Assembly (NCBI GenBank): GCA_016931225.1
Contig: JAFGFE010000024.1
Span: 1-62,601 of the forward strand
Length of the DNA stretch: 62,601 bases
Source: Candidatus Zymogenaceae bacterium
GTDB lineage: Bacteria > Desulfobacterota > Zymogenia > Zymogenales > Zymogenaceae
Direction of reading: 5' to 3'
Part shown: positions 35,322 through 44,409 of the stretch, piece by piece
Numbering within the stretch: the stretch's first letter is position 1
Layout of the letters: every line of letters starts with the position of its first letter
The notes under the pieces: generated by a model
Database searches by the model: none
Seen by the model: the letters and a program-made list of their open reading frames with translations, nothing else
What the model was told of the DNA's origin: nothing
Position numbers and translations under genes: made by a program

Positions 35322-36908
35322 CTACGGTCCGGGCGCTTCTGACGGCGCCTCATTCCGCTCGGACTGTGATGTTTCGAGCGCCTTTCCCAGATGATCCCGA
35401 CCGAGAAAATAGTTGCTCCAGGAAGACGTCTTCCACAGGGCCCAGTCGACAGGGGGAACCATGTTCTCCGCGATAGCCTCCTCGGTACCGGTTCGCATCA
35501 TACGGCGATACGCCCGCACCCAGACGCATTGCTTTTCGTCCGGGTAGACCTCGCACCAGCCGTTTCTGCTGCCGCCGCAGGGACCGTTTCGCTGAGACTT
35601 GGGACACTGGGACATGGGACAGAGATACGCCACGTCGAGGAGGGCGCAGTCCCCGCAGTCCATGCAGTCAAAGAGCGTTACCTTCATCAATCGCTCACAC
35701 AGCCCGAAGGTTTTTGTAAGAAAGTGCGATGATTCGACCAGCTTGAAAAAGGCCCGGGCGGGTCGGAAAAACGGGCTCCTCGGCTCATAGAACAGGGTGT
35801 GCACCAGGCGGGAGAAGGCATACGAAGGGGAAAACCGTTCCCGGTCGCCTCGTACTGACTCCGAGGCCCCGTTCAGCCCGGTGGCCTCATCCTTCGTGAA
35901 GTAGTAAAAACCGCCCTTCTGGGGATAGTCGAATTCATCGAGATATCGCTCCCAGTCCCCGGAAAGCTCTTCCCCGCGCACCACGATCTCCTCGACCATT
36001 TCAACGGGGATGTTGTGTCCCCCGATGTGCGCTCCGGCGCATCCCATACCCCGGGCCAGGGCGTACTGTTTCGCCGCCCGCTCGATGCGCTTCTGTTTTC
36101 CCTTGTCCGGTGCTTCCCGCTCCTGCGTCAATTGTTCAAGGAGCCTCTCCGTCACCACGCAGCCTGGAATACCCCCCCGGTGCATGACCCGGGCTGCGGG
36201 ATAGGTCAGGATATAGATATTCGCCACCACCGGAATATTCAGGTCGAACAGCTGTATGTATGAAAGCAGCTCATGGAGCTTTCGGGCGTCATACCCGACC
36301 TGGGAGACGACGAATCGGGCGCCGGCCCGGACCTTTTTTGAGAGCTTTCCGTACTGACCCATCAACTCCGCCTCCAGCACCTTGAACGGAGAGACGGCCA
36401 CGCCGGGGAAAAAATCGGTGGGAACGAGCTTCTGGGGCTTTCCGAGATATTCGTATTCCAGCCCCTCATTGAGGCGGCTCATGAAATCCATCACCTGCAC
36501 CGGATCCAGGTCGAATACCGGACGGGCGGTGCCGCCGAATCCCTCGGGCGAGGGATAGTCGCCGCTCAGCACCAGGACGCTCTGCACGCCGACCCGCGCC
36601 AGGCCGTACAGCATGCTCTCCAGCTCGTTTCGGTTTTTGTCCCGACAGGCGAAGTGAACCAAGGGCTCAACCCCGCGGGCAAATATTTCCCGGGCGGCGA
36701 ACTCCGCCGAGAGTGCCGGATTCCCCCCCGGATTGTCGGTAATGCCCACACCGTGGATGAGGCGGCTTTTCCCGGCCCGCTCCGCCGCTTCCATCACGGC
36801 CTCCTGCTGAACCTCCACGGCCCCCCGCCCCGGGATCAGCTCCCAGTTGACGGCGAATATATCAGGATCCGTCAGGGCGTTTCTAAATGTATACAGATTG
36901 GATGTCAT
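35322..36908 (-). CDS. metF: Methylenetetrahydrofolate reductase with fused MetV-like C-terminal domain
   Basis: A 528-residue protein. Residues 1-300 are a MetF-type barrel that reduces methylene-THF to methyl-THF (WELIPGRGA start, HGVGITDNPGGNPALSA, RDKNRNELESMLYGLARVG, LVLSGDYPS). Residues 400-480 carry a Cys-rich segment (C415MDCGDC, LCPMSQCPKSQRNGPCGG, WCEVYPDEKQCVW) like the MTHFR_C domain of MetV, which in acetogens is a separate partner of MetF. The two are fused here. It is divergent from fhs by 230 bases, tying it to folate C1 flow. Possible directions are methyl-THF formation or oxidation. Confidence 0.88.
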   Translation of the reverse strand: MTSNLYTFRNALTDPDIFAVNWELIPGRGAVEVQQEAVMEAAERAGKSRLIHGVGITDNPGGNPALSAEFAAREIFARGVEPLVHFACRDKNRNELESMLYGLARVGVQSVLVLSGDYPSPEGFGGTARPVFDLDPVQVMDFMSRLNEGLEYEYLGKPQKLVPTDFFPGVAVSPFKVLEAELMGQYGKLSKKVRAGARFVVSQVGYDARKLHELLSYIQLFDLNIPVVANIYILTYPAARVMHRGGIPGCVVTERLLEQLTQEREAPDKGKQKRIERAAKQYALARGMGCAGAHIGGHNIPVEMVEEIVVRGEELSGDWERYLDEFDYPQKGGFYYFTKDEATGLNGASESVRGDRERFSPSYAFSRLVHTLFYEPRSPFFRPARAFFKLVESSHFLTKTFGLCERLMKVTLFDCMDCGDCALLDVAYLCPMSQCPKSQRNGPCGGSRNGWCEVYPDEKQCVWVRAYRRMMRTGTEEAIAENMVPPVDWALWKTSSWSNYFLGRDHLGKALETSQSERNEAPSEAPGP

Positions 36909-37044
36909 CGATTACGCCTTTCGTCAATACACATACAGGTGACACGAATGTATCATTGCAAGTATTACATGTGACGCACGGAGCAGGAGCTCGGCAGCCG
37001 CCCGTTCCCGGTGCGAAACTGCCGCTGTCTTTTTCCAGCCGTGC

Positions 37045-37073
37045 TTGAATTTTTTCAACTCTTGGTATATTAT
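37045..37073 (+). promoter_or_regulatory. Sigma70-like promoter of fhs
   Basis: TTGAAT at 37045-37050 and TATTAT at 37068-37073 with 17 bases between, 65 bases ahead of the fhs ATG, whose GGAGGT site is present. Confidence 0.6.
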
Positions 37074-37138
37074 ATCGATTTACGTCAGATTCAAACCGTA
37101 CAGTTCCAGGCGCGTATAAAAAACAACGGAGGTGTTCT

Positions 37139-39010
37139 ATGCACGTTGATGTGAAAAAGGATGTCCCCAGTGATATCGACATATCCCAATCCGCTCGCAT
37201 ACAACCGGTGACGGAAATCGCCCGAAACGCAGGAATTGACGAAAAATATATCATACCCTACGGCAATTACAAGGCAAAGATTAACATATCGCTGTGTGAC
37301 ACCCTTGATTCCCGGCCCAACGGCAAGTATGTCCTGGTCACGGCAATCACCCCCACTCCCCTGGGGGAGGGAAAGACCATCACCACAGTGGGCCTCAGCC
37401 AGAGCCTGAAGTACATCAACAAGCCGGTATTCGCCTGCATCCGTCAGCCGTCCATGGGTCCCACCTTCGGCATCAAGGGGGGTGCCGCCGGCGGCGGTTA
37501 TGCCCAGGTGATCCCGATGGAGGAATTCAACCTGCACCTGACGGGAGACATCCACGCCATCAGCGCCGCGCACAACCTCATGGCCGCGGCCATAGACGCC
37601 CGCAGGCTCCACGAAAGCCGCCATACCGATGGAGAGATGTTCGACCTGCTTATCAGAAACGATGCCTTTACTCCGTCCCAGAAAAGAAGACTTGAAAAAT
37701 TGGGGATCGACGCACAGAAAAAGCCGGGGAAACTTTCCGAGGATGAAAAGCGGCGTTTCGCCTTTCTGGATATTGAAGACAACTCAATCGACTTCAACAG
37801 GGTGGTGGACATCAATGATTCATCCCTCAGGTATACCGTGATCGGCCTGGGAGGGGGGCTTGACGGCCGGACCCGGCAGGCCCAGTACGACATCGCCGTG
37901 GCGTCGGAGCTGATGGCCATCCTCGCCCTGACCACCAATTATCGCGATCTCAGGGAGCGGCTGGGGCGTATCATCTTCGCACACTCCCGGAACAAGGCGC
38001 CCCTCACCGCCGAGGACCTGGGGGTGGCGGGAGCCATGGCCGTTATCATGAAGGACACCCTCCACCCCACCTTGATGCAGACGCTCAACGGATCACCGGT
38101 CTTCGTTCACGCGGGACCTTTCGCCAACATCGCCCACGGAAACTCCTCGATCATCGCCGATAAGATGGCCCTCAAGCTTGTGCCCGACGGCTTCGTGGTG
38201 ACCGAGGCCGGATTCGGCGCGGATTGCGGCATGGAAAAGTTCATGAACATCAAGTGTCGCTACTCCGGTCTGAGGCCGGACTGCGTGGTGATGGTCGCCA
38301 CCATCCGGGCGCTGAAGATGCACGGCGGGGGTGAGGCGGTTTCTCCAGGAAAGCCGCTGCCGGACTGCTACCGAACGGAGAACACAGAACTGGTCAAAAA
38401 GGGCGCGGCGAACTTGACATTTCACATAAAAAACATTATGAAGTACGGCGTGCCCGTGGTAGTGGCGATCAATCGGTTCACGGACGACACCGAACGCGAG
38501 ATCGACATCGTCCGAAACGCAAGCCTCGACGCCGGCGCCGTGGACGCCTGCATCAGCGACGTCTTCAGCAAGGGAGAGGCCGGCGGCGCCGTCCTTGCCG
38601 AGGCGGTGGTGAAGGCGTGCGAGGAGCCGTCGGATTTTAAATTTCTCTATCCTCTGGAAATGCCCATAGACGAAAAAATCAGGGTCATCGGCCATGAAAT
38701 GTACAACGCCGGTCGTGTGGGCATCTATCCGGAGGTCATGCAATTGATCGAATACTATACGGATCTCGGGTATGGAGAGCTGCCGATCTGCATGGCGAAG
38801 ACGCACCTCTCCATCTCCCATAATCCAAATCTGAAAGGAGTGCCGGACGACTATCGTCTGCCGGTCAAGCATATCCGCTTGAGCGCGGGCGCCGGCTTTC
38901 TCTATCCCCTCTGCGGCGACATGCGTACGATGCCCGGTCTCCCGTCTCGACCGGCCTTCATGGATGTCGAGCTGGATACCGACACCGGCAGGGTATTGGG
39001 GCTTTTCTAA
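37139..39010 (+). CDS. fhs: Formate-tetrahydrofolate ligase
   Basis: A 623-residue enzyme forming 10-formyl-THF from formate, ATP and THF. P-loop segment TPTPLGEGKTITTVGLSQ near residue 78, then QPSMGPTFGIKGGAAGGGYAQ, the dimer/substrate segment FVHAGPFANIAHGNSS, GFGADCGMEKF, and the C-terminal PVKHIRLSAGAGFLYPLCG. Longer than the usual 556-residue acetogen form; extra residues about 178-225 and the overall length match the synthetase part of eukaryotic C1-THF synthase. 48 bases upstream of folD. Together they take formate to methenyl/methylene-THF. Confidence 0.96.
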   Translation: MHVDVKKDVPSDIDISQSARIQPVTEIARNAGIDEKYIIPYGNYKAKINISLCDTLDSRPNGKYVLVTAITPTPLGEGKTITTVGLSQSLKYINKPVFACIRQPSMGPTFGIKGGAAGGGYAQVIPMEEFNLHLTGDIHAISAAHNLMAAAIDARRLHESRHTDGEMFDLLIRNDAFTPSQKRRLEKLGIDAQKKPGKLSEDEKRRFAFLDIEDNSIDFNRVVDINDSSLRYTVIGLGGGLDGRTRQAQYDIAVASELMAILALTTNYRDLRERLGRIIFAHSRNKAPLTAEDLGVAGAMAVIMKDTLHPTLMQTLNGSPVFVHAGPFANIAHGNSSIIADKMALKLVPDGFVVTEAGFGADCGMEKFMNIKCRYSGLRPDCVVMVATIRALKMHGGGEAVSPGKPLPDCYRTENTELVKKGAANLTFHIKNIMKYGVPVVVAINRFTDDTEREIDIVRNASLDAGAVDACISDVFSKGEAGGAVLAEAVVKACEEPSDFKFLYPLEMPIDEKIRVIGHEMYNAGRVGIYPEVMQLIEYYTDLGYGELPICMAKTHLSISHNPNLKGVPDDYRLPVKHIRLSAGAGFLYPLCGDMRTMPGLPSRPAFMDVELDTDTGRVLGLF

Positions 39011-39057
39011 TGCACTGCACACACACGGATCTCTGAAATTATTCCGAGGAGCACAAC

Positions 39058-39912
39058 ATGGATACTCTCATAGACGGTAAAGCGATAGCGGCCGATGTCA
39101 GGAAGGAAGTGGCAAAAAAAGTCGCCGAGATGAAGAAAAAAGCGGGGATCGTCCCCCGCCTGAAGGTCATCATGGTGGGTGACGATCCGGCCTCGAAGGT
39201 ATACGTGAACCTCAAGTCCAAGGCGTCGATTGAGGTGGGCATCGACGAGGAGACCATCACCCGTCCTGCGGATTTCTCCCAAGAGGAATTGATCGACCTG
39301 GTCCATTCCCTCAACAACGACGATACCGTCAACGGCGTTTTGGTGCAGCTCCCGCTGCCCGAGGGTATCGATGCAGAAACAGTCACAATGGAAATCGACC
39401 CGGAAAAGGACGTGGACGGGATTACGCCGGCCAATTTCGGCAGACTCCTGACCCAACGCGCCCCCCTGGAACCCTGCACTCCCTTGGGAGTGATGGAGCT
39501 GCTTCATCGGCACAATGTGGAGATAAAGGGAAAGGCCGCAACCATCGTGGGACGGTCCAACATCGTCGGGAAGCCCGTCGCCCTGATGCTGATGCGGGAA
39601 CATGCCACCATCACCATCTGCCATTCCAGAACGGTCGACCTCGACCGGAGGGTGTCCGATGCGGACATCCTCATCGCCGCCACCGGGGTCCCCCGGATGA
39701 TCAAGGGGGAATGGATCAAGGAGGGGGCGGTGGTGATCGATGTGGGCGTCAATCGGCTGGAGGACGGGAGCCTGGCGGGGGATGTTGATTTCGATGCGGC
39801 CAGGAAACGGGCGTCACTCATCACGCCGGTACCCGGCGGCGTCGGCCCCATGACCATCGCCATGCTGATGAAAAACACCCTGGCCGCCGCACAGAGACAG
39901 AACGGCCTGTGA
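39058..39912 (+). CDS. folD: Methylenetetrahydrofolate dehydrogenase/methenyl-THF cyclohydrolase FolD
   Basis: A 284-residue bifunctional enzyme that interconverts methylene-, methenyl- and formyl-THF using NAD(P). Signatures: the catalytic Lys in KVYVNLKSKASIE, QLPLPEGIDAE, DGITPANFGRL, GRSNIVGKPVALMLM (cofactor loop) and PVPGGVGPMTIAMLM at the C-terminus. Normal length. Second gene of the fhs-folD unit; serA follows after its own promoter. Confidence 0.96.
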   Translation: MDTLIDGKAIAADVRKEVAKKVAEMKKKAGIVPRLKVIMVGDDPASKVYVNLKSKASIEVGIDEETITRPADFSQEELIDLVHSLNNDDTVNGVLVQLPLPEGIDAETVTMEIDPEKDVDGITPANFGRLLTQRAPLEPCTPLGVMELLHRHNVEIKGKAATIVGRSNIVGKPVALMLMREHATITICHSRTVDLDRRVSDADILIAATGVPRMIKGEWIKEGAVVIDVGVNRLEDGSLAGDVDFDAARKRASLITPVPGGVGPMTIAMLMKNTLAAAQRQNGL

Positions 39913-40031
39913 GAATTACGGCCGATATCCCGGCGGAATCAACCGCTATGGACATCATCCACTCCGGAAAAGGCGAAAAGCCGGCCCCGGGGCCCGCTCT
40001 TACATCTGGAATTTTTTGTATAAGAATCCGG

Positions 40032-40059
40032 TTGACATTCCTCACAATCATACTACAAT
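40032..40059 (+). promoter_or_regulatory. Sigma70-like promoter of serA
   Basis: TTGACA at 40032-40037 is a perfect -35; TACAAT at 40054-40059 is a good -10; 16 bases separate them. It lies 43 bases before the serA start, so serA can be expressed apart from fhs-folD. Confidence 0.7.
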
Positions 40060-40101
40060 GATCTGTCCACATCACGAACCACCATATGGGGCCAGAGATC
40101 G

Positions 40102-41697
40102 ATGACCAAACGAATCCGAATTCTCGCTGCGTTTCCGCTTGCCGATTCGGCGCTTCAAAAACTCGCTGATACCGGCACATTTGATGTTACCGTGAAGGCG
40201 AACATCGAAGGGAAAGACCTTGCCAAGGCCGCCTCGGGCGTCGATATCCTAATCGTTTCGGACACCACAATTATCGACAGCTCAATCATTGAGAAAGCCG
40301 ACTCCCTCAAGGTCATCGCCGTTGCCGGTATCGATACCGAAAACATGGACCTCGACTCCATCACCTCCCGGGGTATTCTCGTAATGAATACCCCCAAGGC
40401 CCGCACCATCGCCATTGCGGAACACACCATATCGATGCTCATGGCTCTCTGCCGGAACATCCCCCAGGCCACCGCCTCCATGAAAGGGGGAAAATGGGAG
40501 AAGAAAAAGTTCATGGGCACGGAAGTATACAACAAGACCCTGGGCATCCTGGGACTGGGGAATGTCGGGCGGGATGTGGCGACGCTGGCCATGCGCATCG
40601 GCATGCGGGTGATCGCCCAGGACCCCTATGTCTCCGAAAGCGTGGCCGCCCGCGTCGGCGTGAAACTGGTGGACCTGGATCACCTGCTGAAGCATTCCGA
40701 TTTCATCACCATCCACACCCCCCTCACCGATCGCACAAAAAACCGCATCGACGTCAAGGCGTTTAAAAAGATGAAGAAGGGCGTGCGCATCATCAACTGT
40801 GCGGGCGGCGGCATCGTATCCGAAAACCACCTGCTCTGGGCCCTCGAAAAGGGGATCGTTGCAGGGGCGGCACTGGATGTGTTTGAAGGTGAACCGGAAA
40901 TGAACAAGGAGATCCTCGAAAACGAGAAAATCATTCTGACGCCCCACCTCGCCGGCGCGACAGAAGAGGCCCACGAAAAGGTTTCGATGACCGTGGCCGA
41001 TCAGATAATCGATTACACGGGCGACGGCACCGTCACAAGTCCCGTCAATTTTCTTGCCATCAGCCCGGACACTCTGGATGTGATACGGCCCTATCTCCAC
41101 CTGGGAGAAAAGATCGGCAGCTTCGCCGGGCAGATTATCGACGCCGAAACGCACATCTCCCAGATCGAGATATCATACCTCGGCGCCATGATGGAGCTCC
41201 CCGTCTCCCCCATCACCCCCCATATCCTCAAAAACTTCCTCGGCCATGTGACGGACCGCAAGGTCAACGGCGTCAACGCGCCGGTTATCGCACAGGAATC
41301 GAACATCTACGTGCGCGAGAGGACATCCCGGGAGACCGAGGATTACTCCAGCGAGCTCGTTCTCTCCCTTACGGGAGACCACCTCTCCCTGACGGTCATC
41401 GGGGCCATCATCGGCAGTCGTCCCCGCATTGTCAAGGTGGATGACTACTTCGTCGAGGCGATACCCGAAGGATACATGCTCTATGTCTCCAATGCGGATT
41501 TCCCCGGTGTTGTGGGGAGCGTGGGAAGTGTTCTGGGCGAGGCGGGGGTAAACATCGGCCGCATGCAGCTTGCCCGGGACAACAATAAACAGCAGAATCT
41601 GATTCTCATCAACCTGGACAGCCCCGTGGACGACGCGGTCATCGAAAAGCTCTCGGCCCTTGAGAACGTCCGTGACGTGTGTATGCTGAAGTTTTAG
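40102..41697 (+). CDS. serA: D-3-phosphoglycerate dehydrogenase
   Basis: A 531-residue enzyme, first step of serine synthesis. N-terminal substrate and NAD domains: VAGIDTENMDLDS, GLGNVGRDVATLAMRIG (dinucleotide fold), PLTDRTKNRID, NCAGGGIVSE (Arg/Gly strand), GAALDVFEGEP with catalytic Glu and LAGATEEAHEKV with His. The C-terminal part has the long-form intervening domain (VNFLAISPDTLD to RTSRETEDYSSEL) and an ACT domain (LYVSNADFPGVVGSVGSVLG) for feedback by serine. Serine supplies one-carbon units to folate, matching the nearby fhs and folD. The stop overlaps the convergent GNAT gene by four bases. Confidence 0.96.
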   Translation: MTKRIRILAAFPLADSALQKLADTGTFDVTVKANIEGKDLAKAASGVDILIVSDTTIIDSSIIEKADSLKVIAVAGIDTENMDLDSITSRGILVMNTPKARTIAIAEHTISMLMALCRNIPQATASMKGGKWEKKKFMGTEVYNKTLGILGLGNVGRDVATLAMRIGMRVIAQDPYVSESVAARVGVKLVDLDHLLKHSDFITIHTPLTDRTKNRIDVKAFKKMKKGVRIINCAGGGIVSENHLLWALEKGIVAGAALDVFEGEPEMNKEILENEKIILTPHLAGATEEAHEKVSMTVADQIIDYTGDGTVTSPVNFLAISPDTLDVIRPYLHLGEKIGSFAGQIIDAETHISQIEISYLGAMMELPVSPITPHILKNFLGHVTDRKVNGVNAPVIAQESNIYVRERTSRETEDYSSELVLSLTGDHLSLTVIGAIIGSRPRIVKVDDYFVEAIPEGYMLYVSNADFPGVVGSVGSVLGEAGVNIGRMQLARDNNKQQNLILINLDSPVDDAVIEKLSALENVRDVCMLKF

Positions 41698-42287
41698 CGG
41701 CCTGAAGAGTTCCGCCGCCCCTTAGGCTTCCCGTCCGCCCGGTCTCCATCCCTCCCGGAAGGTGAGAGGATAAGCTCCATCTCTACATCCCCGTCCGTCG
41801 CCTCTCCCCGGAACTCAAATCCCCGTCTTCTGTGCAGCCTGATGACCGGGATGTTTTGTCGATCCACCACGATCCACAGGCGTCTTTTATTCATGTAACG
41901 GACCGTCTCGATGACCGATTCCATCAAGAGACACCCCACCCCGGCATGTTGCTCCGTGGGCAAGAGCGCCATGAAATACTCACACGATTCGGTGTCCGTG
42001 GGAATGACCGCTGCATGACCGATGACCGTCCCATCTGGATCCATTACCACGATGTTTTTTCTCTCGCCGGCAAAGAATCGTCGGACCCATTTGTCAAGGG
42101 ATTCGGGATCGGCGGGGGGAAGCCCCAGGATACCCTTCTTCGGAGTGTAGGTCTGGTACATCTGAAGGATCGCCGGAAGGTCTTTGTCTCCGGCGAACCG
42201 GCAAACATGTTCACGATGGCGGGAATCGTAAAAATGTTCCACCGGTATGTGTTCATACCACGAAAGGCCGTCCGCCCGATCTTCCAT
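41694..42287 (-). CDS. GNAT-family acetyltransferase
   Basis: A 197-residue protein with a GNAT core: NIVVMDPDGTVIGHAAV strand pair, then LPTEQHAGVGCLLMESVIE with the acetyl-CoA loop in the usual place, and RRLWIVVDRQNIPVIRLHRRRGFEF, a typical fourth-motif end. Start at 42287 is favoured by GGGAGAGCC upstream; an in-frame ATG 52 codons earlier gives a low-complexity leader. The basic C-terminal tail (GDRADGKPKGRRNSSGR) is odd and extends into the end of serA. Substrate unknown. Confidence 0.83.
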   Translation of the reverse strand: MEDRADGLSWYEHIPVEHFYDSRHREHVCRFAGDKDLPAILQMYQTYTPKKGILGLPPADPESLDKWVRRFFAGERKNIVVMDPDGTVIGHAAVIPTDTESCEYFMALLPTEQHAGVGCLLMESVIETVRYMNKRRLWIVVDRQNIPVIRLHRRRGFEFRGEATDGDVEMELILSPSGRDGDRADGKPKGRRNSSGR

Positions 42288-42453
42288 GACGGCTCTCCCA
42301 TAGATTGGTTGGTATGAATGAATATAAAACAGCCCGCCGCGCCCGGACAGAGGAGGATCTGGTCTGACGATGCGGCACAGGTGAGGTCGGATTTCAATAC
42401 ATCGGATGCGTATTAGTGTACCACCATCGGAGATAAAACGCAATATTGTCTTA

Positions 42454-43182
42454 TCACGGTGCGATAATCACGGCCCGCTCCCCGATGCGCCGGGCAAGGG
42501 CACGCAAACGCTCCCTGGGCGCCGCCAGGTGACGGACCCTGGGAGATGTCGGCGTATCGATATGCACGTGATCGGGATCGATGGACAGCACCCTTTGTGC
42601 AAGGGCGTCCAGTTCCGGGTCGCTGTCGGTTATACCTGAGCATACCATCACCTCCAGCCAGAGCCTCCCCGTCATTTCCCCCTTGATGTGGGAAAGCCCC
42701 GCACACACATCATCGAAGCGAACATCGGGGTGGGGACGATGAACGAGCTGAAACGTCTCAGGGCCCCCCGCGTGCAGGTATGCGATGACGATATCGAAAC
42801 CCGTCATCTCCCGCCTGAGCGAAGGGCGCGCCAGGAGACCGCCGGAGGTCAGGATCGCCGTGGGAAGGCGTGTCTCCCGCCGAATGAGCGCCTCGATCTC
42901 TCCAATGTGGAGATTGAGGGTCGCCTCGCCGAAACCGGCGATGGTGATCGTGTCTATCTTTCTATCCTGTGCCTCGAGCTCCGAAAGTCTGTACGTCAGC
43001 GCCTCGATGACATCATTCGGCGCGATATGGCTTTTCCGATCAACGGTCAGGTCGGTCGTCGGCCCCAGGGTGCAGTGGATGCAGTCGTACGGGCAGGCCT
43101 TTCTCGGGACCAGGGATATACCCAGGGACCGCCCCAGCCTCCGGGACGTGACTGGCCCATATATGGGAGAAACATCCGTCAT
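42454..43182 (-). CDS. Radical SAM protein (COG0731-like)
   Basis: A 242-residue radical SAM enzyme. SPIYGPVTSRRLGRSLGISL precedes the cluster motif CPYDCIHC (C30, C34, C37), which binds a [4Fe-4S] cluster and S-adenosylmethionine. The family includes MoaA-like and Fe-S oxidoreductases; the sugar/SAM-binding barrel follows (TIAGFGEATLNLHIGEIEAL, VHIDTPTSPRVRHLA). No auxiliary-cluster Cys group is evident. Start at 43182 is chosen because the family begins here; the longer frame has no family likeness. It is not next to an obvious substrate gene. Confidence 0.88.
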   Translation of the reverse strand: MTDVSPIYGPVTSRRLGRSLGISLVPRKACPYDCIHCTLGPTTDLTVDRKSHIAPNDVIEALTYRLSELEAQDRKIDTITIAGFGEATLNLHIGEIEALIRRETRLPTAILTSGGLLARPSLRREMTGFDIVIAYLHAGGPETFQLVHRPHPDVRFDDVCAGLSHIKGEMTGRLWLEVMVCSGITDSDPELDALAQRVLSIDPDHVHIDTPTSPRVRHLAAPRERLRALARRIGERAVIIAP

Positions 43183-43270
43183 GGTGTGAAACGTGAAAAA
43201 ACTGTCGGGATGTGATTGTATAACGACATCAGAAGAGACAATGGTGTGGTGAGCGAGATGGCACGCTGTA

Positions 43271-44065
43271 TCACCGTATACGGTCGATGTCCTCGAGCCC
43301 GCCCGCTTCCAGCGCGTCCCTGATAACACGGCGCCAGCGGCGATAATCCGGCTCCTCTATTTTATCCGGCTCGATTTCGGCGGCATCCGCCAGTATCTCA
43401 ACGGCCCGATCAAAATCCCCCAGCGCCTGATAACAGGCGGCAAGATACACCACGGCCCGAAGGAAGTCGGCATGTGTCGTTCGGGCCTCCTCCGCATAGA
43501 GCAGGGCCTTTTCCTGACTGCGTTCCGGCCAGGGAGCCAGGCGATAATATGCAGACAATCCCAGCGGCACCAGGCCGTTTTCATACGCCGGGTCTTTGCC
43601 GTAACACCACAGAAGCTCCGAAAGCACCTCCTCGAATACGCCGCTCTGCATGGCCTCGAGGGTGCCGACGCCGTATACATAATGGGAGGCGCACAGGGCG
43701 TAATAGAGATGCCCCTCCAGTGCGTCCGGAGCCATCAGCCGGGCGCGGTCCGCCAGTTCCATGCCCATACGCGACAGCTCGATGTGGTCTTCGGGATCGT
43801 TCGACACTGCAAGCATCTGGTCGGACATCCACCAGCAGGACCGGGCGGCCTTCCAGTGGGATTCAAAATGATACACGTCCTCATCGGCCGCGGCGACGTA
43901 GGCGTCCAGGGCCTTCTTGTTGTTTGGGTCGCCGTACGCGCCCCGCCCGTCCCACGCCTCGTCCCCCGTGTTCAGAAAATCGGACACATCCTGGGCGGCG
44001 ACGGAGACGTTGAAAAGCGCAGGAATCACCAGACATAAAAGAACAATACGATAGGCTCTCTTCAT
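43271..44065 (-). CDS. Exported TPR-like protein, possible TRAP transporter T-component-like
   Basis: A 264-residue protein with a signal peptide (MKRAYRIVLLCLVIPALFNVSVAA, cleaved near AQD). The mature part is all-helical, with TPR-like spacing: ALDAYVAAADEDVYHFESHWK, RARLMAPDALEGHLYYALCASH and DFDRAVEILADAAEIEPDKI. The middle part, with its Tyr/His-rich YYALCASHYVYG, recalls the TatT protein of some TRAP transporters, but no TRAP genes are nearby. Start at 44065 begins the signal peptide; an upstream ATG gives no signal. Confidence 0.7.
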   Translation of the reverse strand: MKRAYRIVLLCLVIPALFNVSVAAQDVSDFLNTGDEAWDGRGAYGDPNNKKALDAYVAAADEDVYHFESHWKAARSCWWMSDQMLAVSNDPEDHIELSRMGMELADRARLMAPDALEGHLYYALCASHYVYGVGTLEAMQSGVFEEVLSELLWCYGKDPAYENGLVPLGLSAYYRLAPWPERSQEKALLYAEEARTTHADFLRAVVYLAACYQALGDFDRAVEILADAAEIEPDKIEEPDYRRWRRVIRDALEAGGLEDIDRIR

Positions 44066-44409
44066 GCATATACACCGGATAAAAGTTTTTACTATTGTAC
44101 CCTCCCCGATGCGTGCAATCAACTCTTTTATTGCCCATCCTTCACCTTTCACATTTTCCCGGCGGTGCCTCAGAGAGCGCGGACGGTATTGGGTAGGGTG
44201 AGTCATGTGTTATCGTATGCCCCGAAAAAGACAAAACGACGCGCGGGCCGATCTCCGTCCGACATCTCCCGATGGTGCACCCGTACGGTTTCCCCTTCCC
44301 CCACTCCGTATCACAAGAAAACTATTTCTTTTTTACAGTGTCTATGGTATACAATGTGATTTGGTTCACGTCTTTTTTGACCCATCGTTTTTAGTTTTTT
44401 ATTTCAAGC
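44066..44409. other. Intergenic region upstream of the ClC gene
   Basis: About 340 bases between divergent genes, GC-rich to AT-rich towards the ClC start. I looked for a fluoride riboswitch because ClC genes can have one; its conserved core is not visible. No clear promoter consensus. Confidence 0.5.

Noticed and set aside
44066-44409. Fluoride riboswitch before the ClC gene
   Set aside because: Conserved core not visible, and the protein has the Cl- type GREGP motif rather than CLC-F features.
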